DNA of 7,156 nt from Thermoplasmata archaeon. GTDB taxonomy: Archaea; Thermoplasmatota; Thermoplasmata; UBA184. Location: NCBI GenBank assembly GCA_030039915.1, contig JASHUP010000132.1, positions 1 through 7,156 of the forward strand, in the 5' to 3' direction. Shown piece after piece: positions 6,181 through 7,156 of the stretch (position 1 is its first letter; each line of letters begins with the position of its first letter). The notes below the pieces were generated by a model. That model made no database searches. It was not told the DNA's origin and was given only the letters and a program-made list of their open reading frames with translations. The position numbers were made by a program, and so were the translations under genes.

Positions 6181-6287
6181 TAGCCCCGGCAGGAGTTTCG
6201 GCCGTCGGGGAATCCGACCACCGCGGCGTTCGAACCTGCGTCGCGAGATCCAGAGTCTCGCATGATTGGCCACTACACCACGGGGCT
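6181..6287 (-). tRNA. tRNA-Gln: tRNA-Gln(CUG) with a T-loop intron
   Basis: The gene is 107 bases and the predicted mature tRNA 73 bases. The acceptor pairs AGCCCCG (6287-6281) with CGGGGCT (6188-6182), discriminator A at 6181, no encoded CCA. The D-arm has AGTGG in its loop and a three-pair stem, a pattern I recall from other archaeal glutamine tRNAs. The anticodon arm is CGAGA / CTCTGGA / TCTCG with anticodon CTG at 6253-6251. The T-stem is GCAGG (6239-6235) with CCTGC (6193-6189). A 34-base intron (6195-6228) splits the T-loop; after removal it reads TTCGAAT. A TATA box lies about 29 bases upstream. It is first in the unit, before tRNA-Leu and the phosphatase. Confidence 0.95.
6195..6228 (-). 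other. tRNA-Gln T-loop intron (position 59/60), 34 nt
   Basis: The junctions form a strict BHB. The outer helix is the T-stem itself. The central 4-bp helix is TTCG (6234-6231) with CGAA (6200-6197). The 5' bulge is AAC (6230-6228) and the 3' bulge ACT (6196-6194). The inner helix is GCC (6227-6225) with GGC (6203-6201), followed by a GTCGG/CCGAC hairpin. Cleavage after the second base of each bulge removes 6228-6195 and joins A59 to T60. Confidence 0.9.
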
Positions 6288-6311
6288 ACGCGAATGCCAG
6301 CTTGGGACGGT

Positions 6312-6320
6312 TGATAAACG
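6312..6320 (-). promoter_or_regulatory. TATA box of the tRNA-Gln/tRNA-Leu unit
   Basis: The minus strand reads CGTTTATCA, centred about 29 nt before the first base of tRNA-Gln. Archaeal TATA boxes sit about 26 nt before the transcript start, so transcription would begin within a few bases of the tRNA 5' end. Confidence 0.6.
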
Positions 6321-6372
6321 TTGCCGCGTGGGGGCGGGCCGACGAGCGTTGACGTCCGGTTCGACCACACGA

Positions 6373-6383
6373 CACAAATAGAC
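6373..6383 (+). promoter_or_regulatory. Possible TATA box for the ABC permease gene
   Basis: ACACAAATAGA is the only AT-rich patch close upstream of the ATG at 6423. The usual spacing would place the transcript start near 6404. Read by eye, weak match. Confidence 0.3.
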
Positions 6384-6422
6384 AAGGGCCGTCCCCCGCC
6401 CCGGCCATGCCCGGGGGTTCGC

Positions 6423-7156
6423 ATGGTGGGGGAAGAGACGATCCGCCCAACCGCGCCGCAGGATTCGGCCGTCGTCCCCCGAATCTCGACCCCGGCTGCG
6501 CCGACTGAACCGCCGACGCTCCGGTGGAGTCGCCCCGCGACGTTCCTTTACCTCGCGGTGCCGGGAGCCATCGGCGTTCTCGCGGCCACGGACCCCGGAT
6601 TTACCGCCGCCGGACTCGCGAGCTACCTTCCGACGGCCACGGTCGATGTGAGCTATTCGTTCCTGCGGATGTCGGCCGCCTACCTGCTGTCGCTGGCCTT
6701 CGCGCTCGCGTACGGGTACTACGCCGCCGTCCATCGCACCGGCGAGCGCGTGATGATCCCCGTGCTCGACATCCTGCAGTCGGTTCCGATCCTTGGATTC
6801 TTTCCGGTCGTCGTGCTCGTTCTCTACAATATTCCCCCGCTGGGATTCGGGCCGAACCTCGCGAGCGTCGTCCTCATCTTCACATCCATGTCCTGGAACA
6901 TGGTCTTCGGCGTGTACGAATCGTTGAAGACCGTTCCGTCGGACCTGCGGGAAGCCGCGGACACGTTCCGACTGAGTGGGTGGCTTCGCTTCCGCCGTCT
7001 CCTCTTCCCGGCGACCGTGAATCGTCTGGTCTACAATTCGGTCCTCTCATGGACCGGTGGATGGTTCTTCCTCGTCGAAGCGGAGATCTTCACCACCAAC
7101 GGAAAGGCACTTCCCGGCATCGGAAGTCTCCTGTCGTTCGCGGCCAGCGACCACAA
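6423..7156 (+). CDS. ABC-type anion transporter permease (NitT/TauT-like, duplicated-permease type), N-terminal part
   Basis: 244 residues are visible from ATG 6423; the gene runs off the right edge. Residues 1-38 are polar and Pro-rich. Helices follow at about 39-55, 80-103, 122-137, 146-165 and 202-219. The binding-protein-dependent permease signature is clear: LDILQSVPILGFFP (115-128) in the early core, and the EAA loop that contacts the ATPase at EAADTFRLSG (177-186) with a Pro at 196. The stretch SWNMVFGVYESLKTVP and the later SWTGGWFFLVEAEIF resemble the duplicated permease component of anion ABC systems (COG4986 type), which would predict a second permease half to the right. The substrate (nitrate, sulfonate, bicarbonate or other) cannot be told. 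No strong ribosome site is seen; the leader has GGGGG six bases before the ATG. It diverges from the tRNA unit across 135 bp. Confidence 0.85.
   Translation, partial: MVGEETIRPTAPQDSAVVPRISTPAAPTEPPTLRWSRPATFLYLAVPGAIGVLAATDPGFTAAGLASYLPTATVDVSYSFLRMSAAYLLSLAFALAYGYYAAVHRTGERVMIPVLDILQSVPILGFFPVVVLVLYNIPPLGFGPNLASVVLIFTSMSWNMVFGVYESLKTVPSDLREAADTFRLSGWLRFRRLLFPATVNRLVYNSVLSWTGGWFFLVEAEIFTTNGKALPGIGSLLSFAASDH

Noticed and set aside
6006..6287. tRNA pseudogenes, or permuted/split tRNA halves.
   Set aside because: All arms are in the normal order and pair perfectly after removing inserts whose ends match BHB cleavage sites, which favours functional introns.
5988..6734. Minus-strand open frames over the tRNA genes and the ABC permease start.
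   Set aside because: They run through two structured tRNA genes or antisense to a clear permease and show no protein motifs.
1..7156. CRISPR array, insertion sequence or integration site.
   Set aside because: No regularly spaced direct repeats, transposase motifs or terminal inverted repeats seen. The tRNA 3' ends could be integration targets, but no duplicated tRNA fragment is visible in the window.

Overview
This is a high-GC archaeal segment. The clearest domain marker is two tRNA genes interrupted by short introns whose junctions fold into archaeal bulge-helix-bulge (BHB) splice sites. It is supported by a Tsr3-type rRNA aminocarboxypropyl transferase, an AT-rich TATA-like box about 26-29 nt upstream of the tRNA unit, and compact overlapping genes. 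A high-GC aerobic lineage related to Thermoplasmatota is my best guess, but that is inference from the overall style and not from a marker gene.

Layout. (1) Minus strand, 1-380: the N-terminal part of a cation diffusion facilitator (CDF) transporter, running off the left edge. (2) Plus strand, 523-2029: class I fructose-1,6-bisphosphate aldolase overlapping a downstream tsr3-like rRNA modification gene. (3) Minus strand, 2039-4953: a large heme-copper oxidase in which a 12-helix subunit I is fused to a subunit II-like membrane anchor and cupredoxin domain. A 76-residue two-helix protein overlaps its 3' end. (4) Minus strand, 5075-5974: a PPP-family metallophosphatase. (5) Minus strand, 6006-6287: tRNA-Leu(UAG) and tRNA-Gln(CUG), with three non-canonical introns between them. 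(6) Plus strand, 6423 to the right edge: the first 244 residues of an ABC-type anion transporter permease.

The two most notable things are the tRNA pair and the oxidase. Both tRNAs carry an intron in the T-loop at exactly 59/60, and tRNA-Leu carries a second intron in the D-loop. Removing the inserts gives textbook 73-nt and 86-nt tRNAs. The oxidase keeps all heme and CuB ligands and the active-site tyrosine, so it should reduce O2. Its fused subunit II has lost every side-chain CuA ligand, so it probably takes electrons from quinol or another donor rather than through CuA. A further beta-rich domain follows, and the partner small membrane protein has no recognised family.

How the genes work together. 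tRNA-Gln, tRNA-Leu and the phosphatase look like one transcription unit starting at a TATA box near 6316. The oxidase and its small partner form a second, translationally coupled unit. The aldolase (gluconeogenesis/glycolysis) and the rRNA-modifying enzyme form a third. The aldolase and CDF genes diverge from one intergenic region, and the tRNA unit and ABC permease diverge from another.
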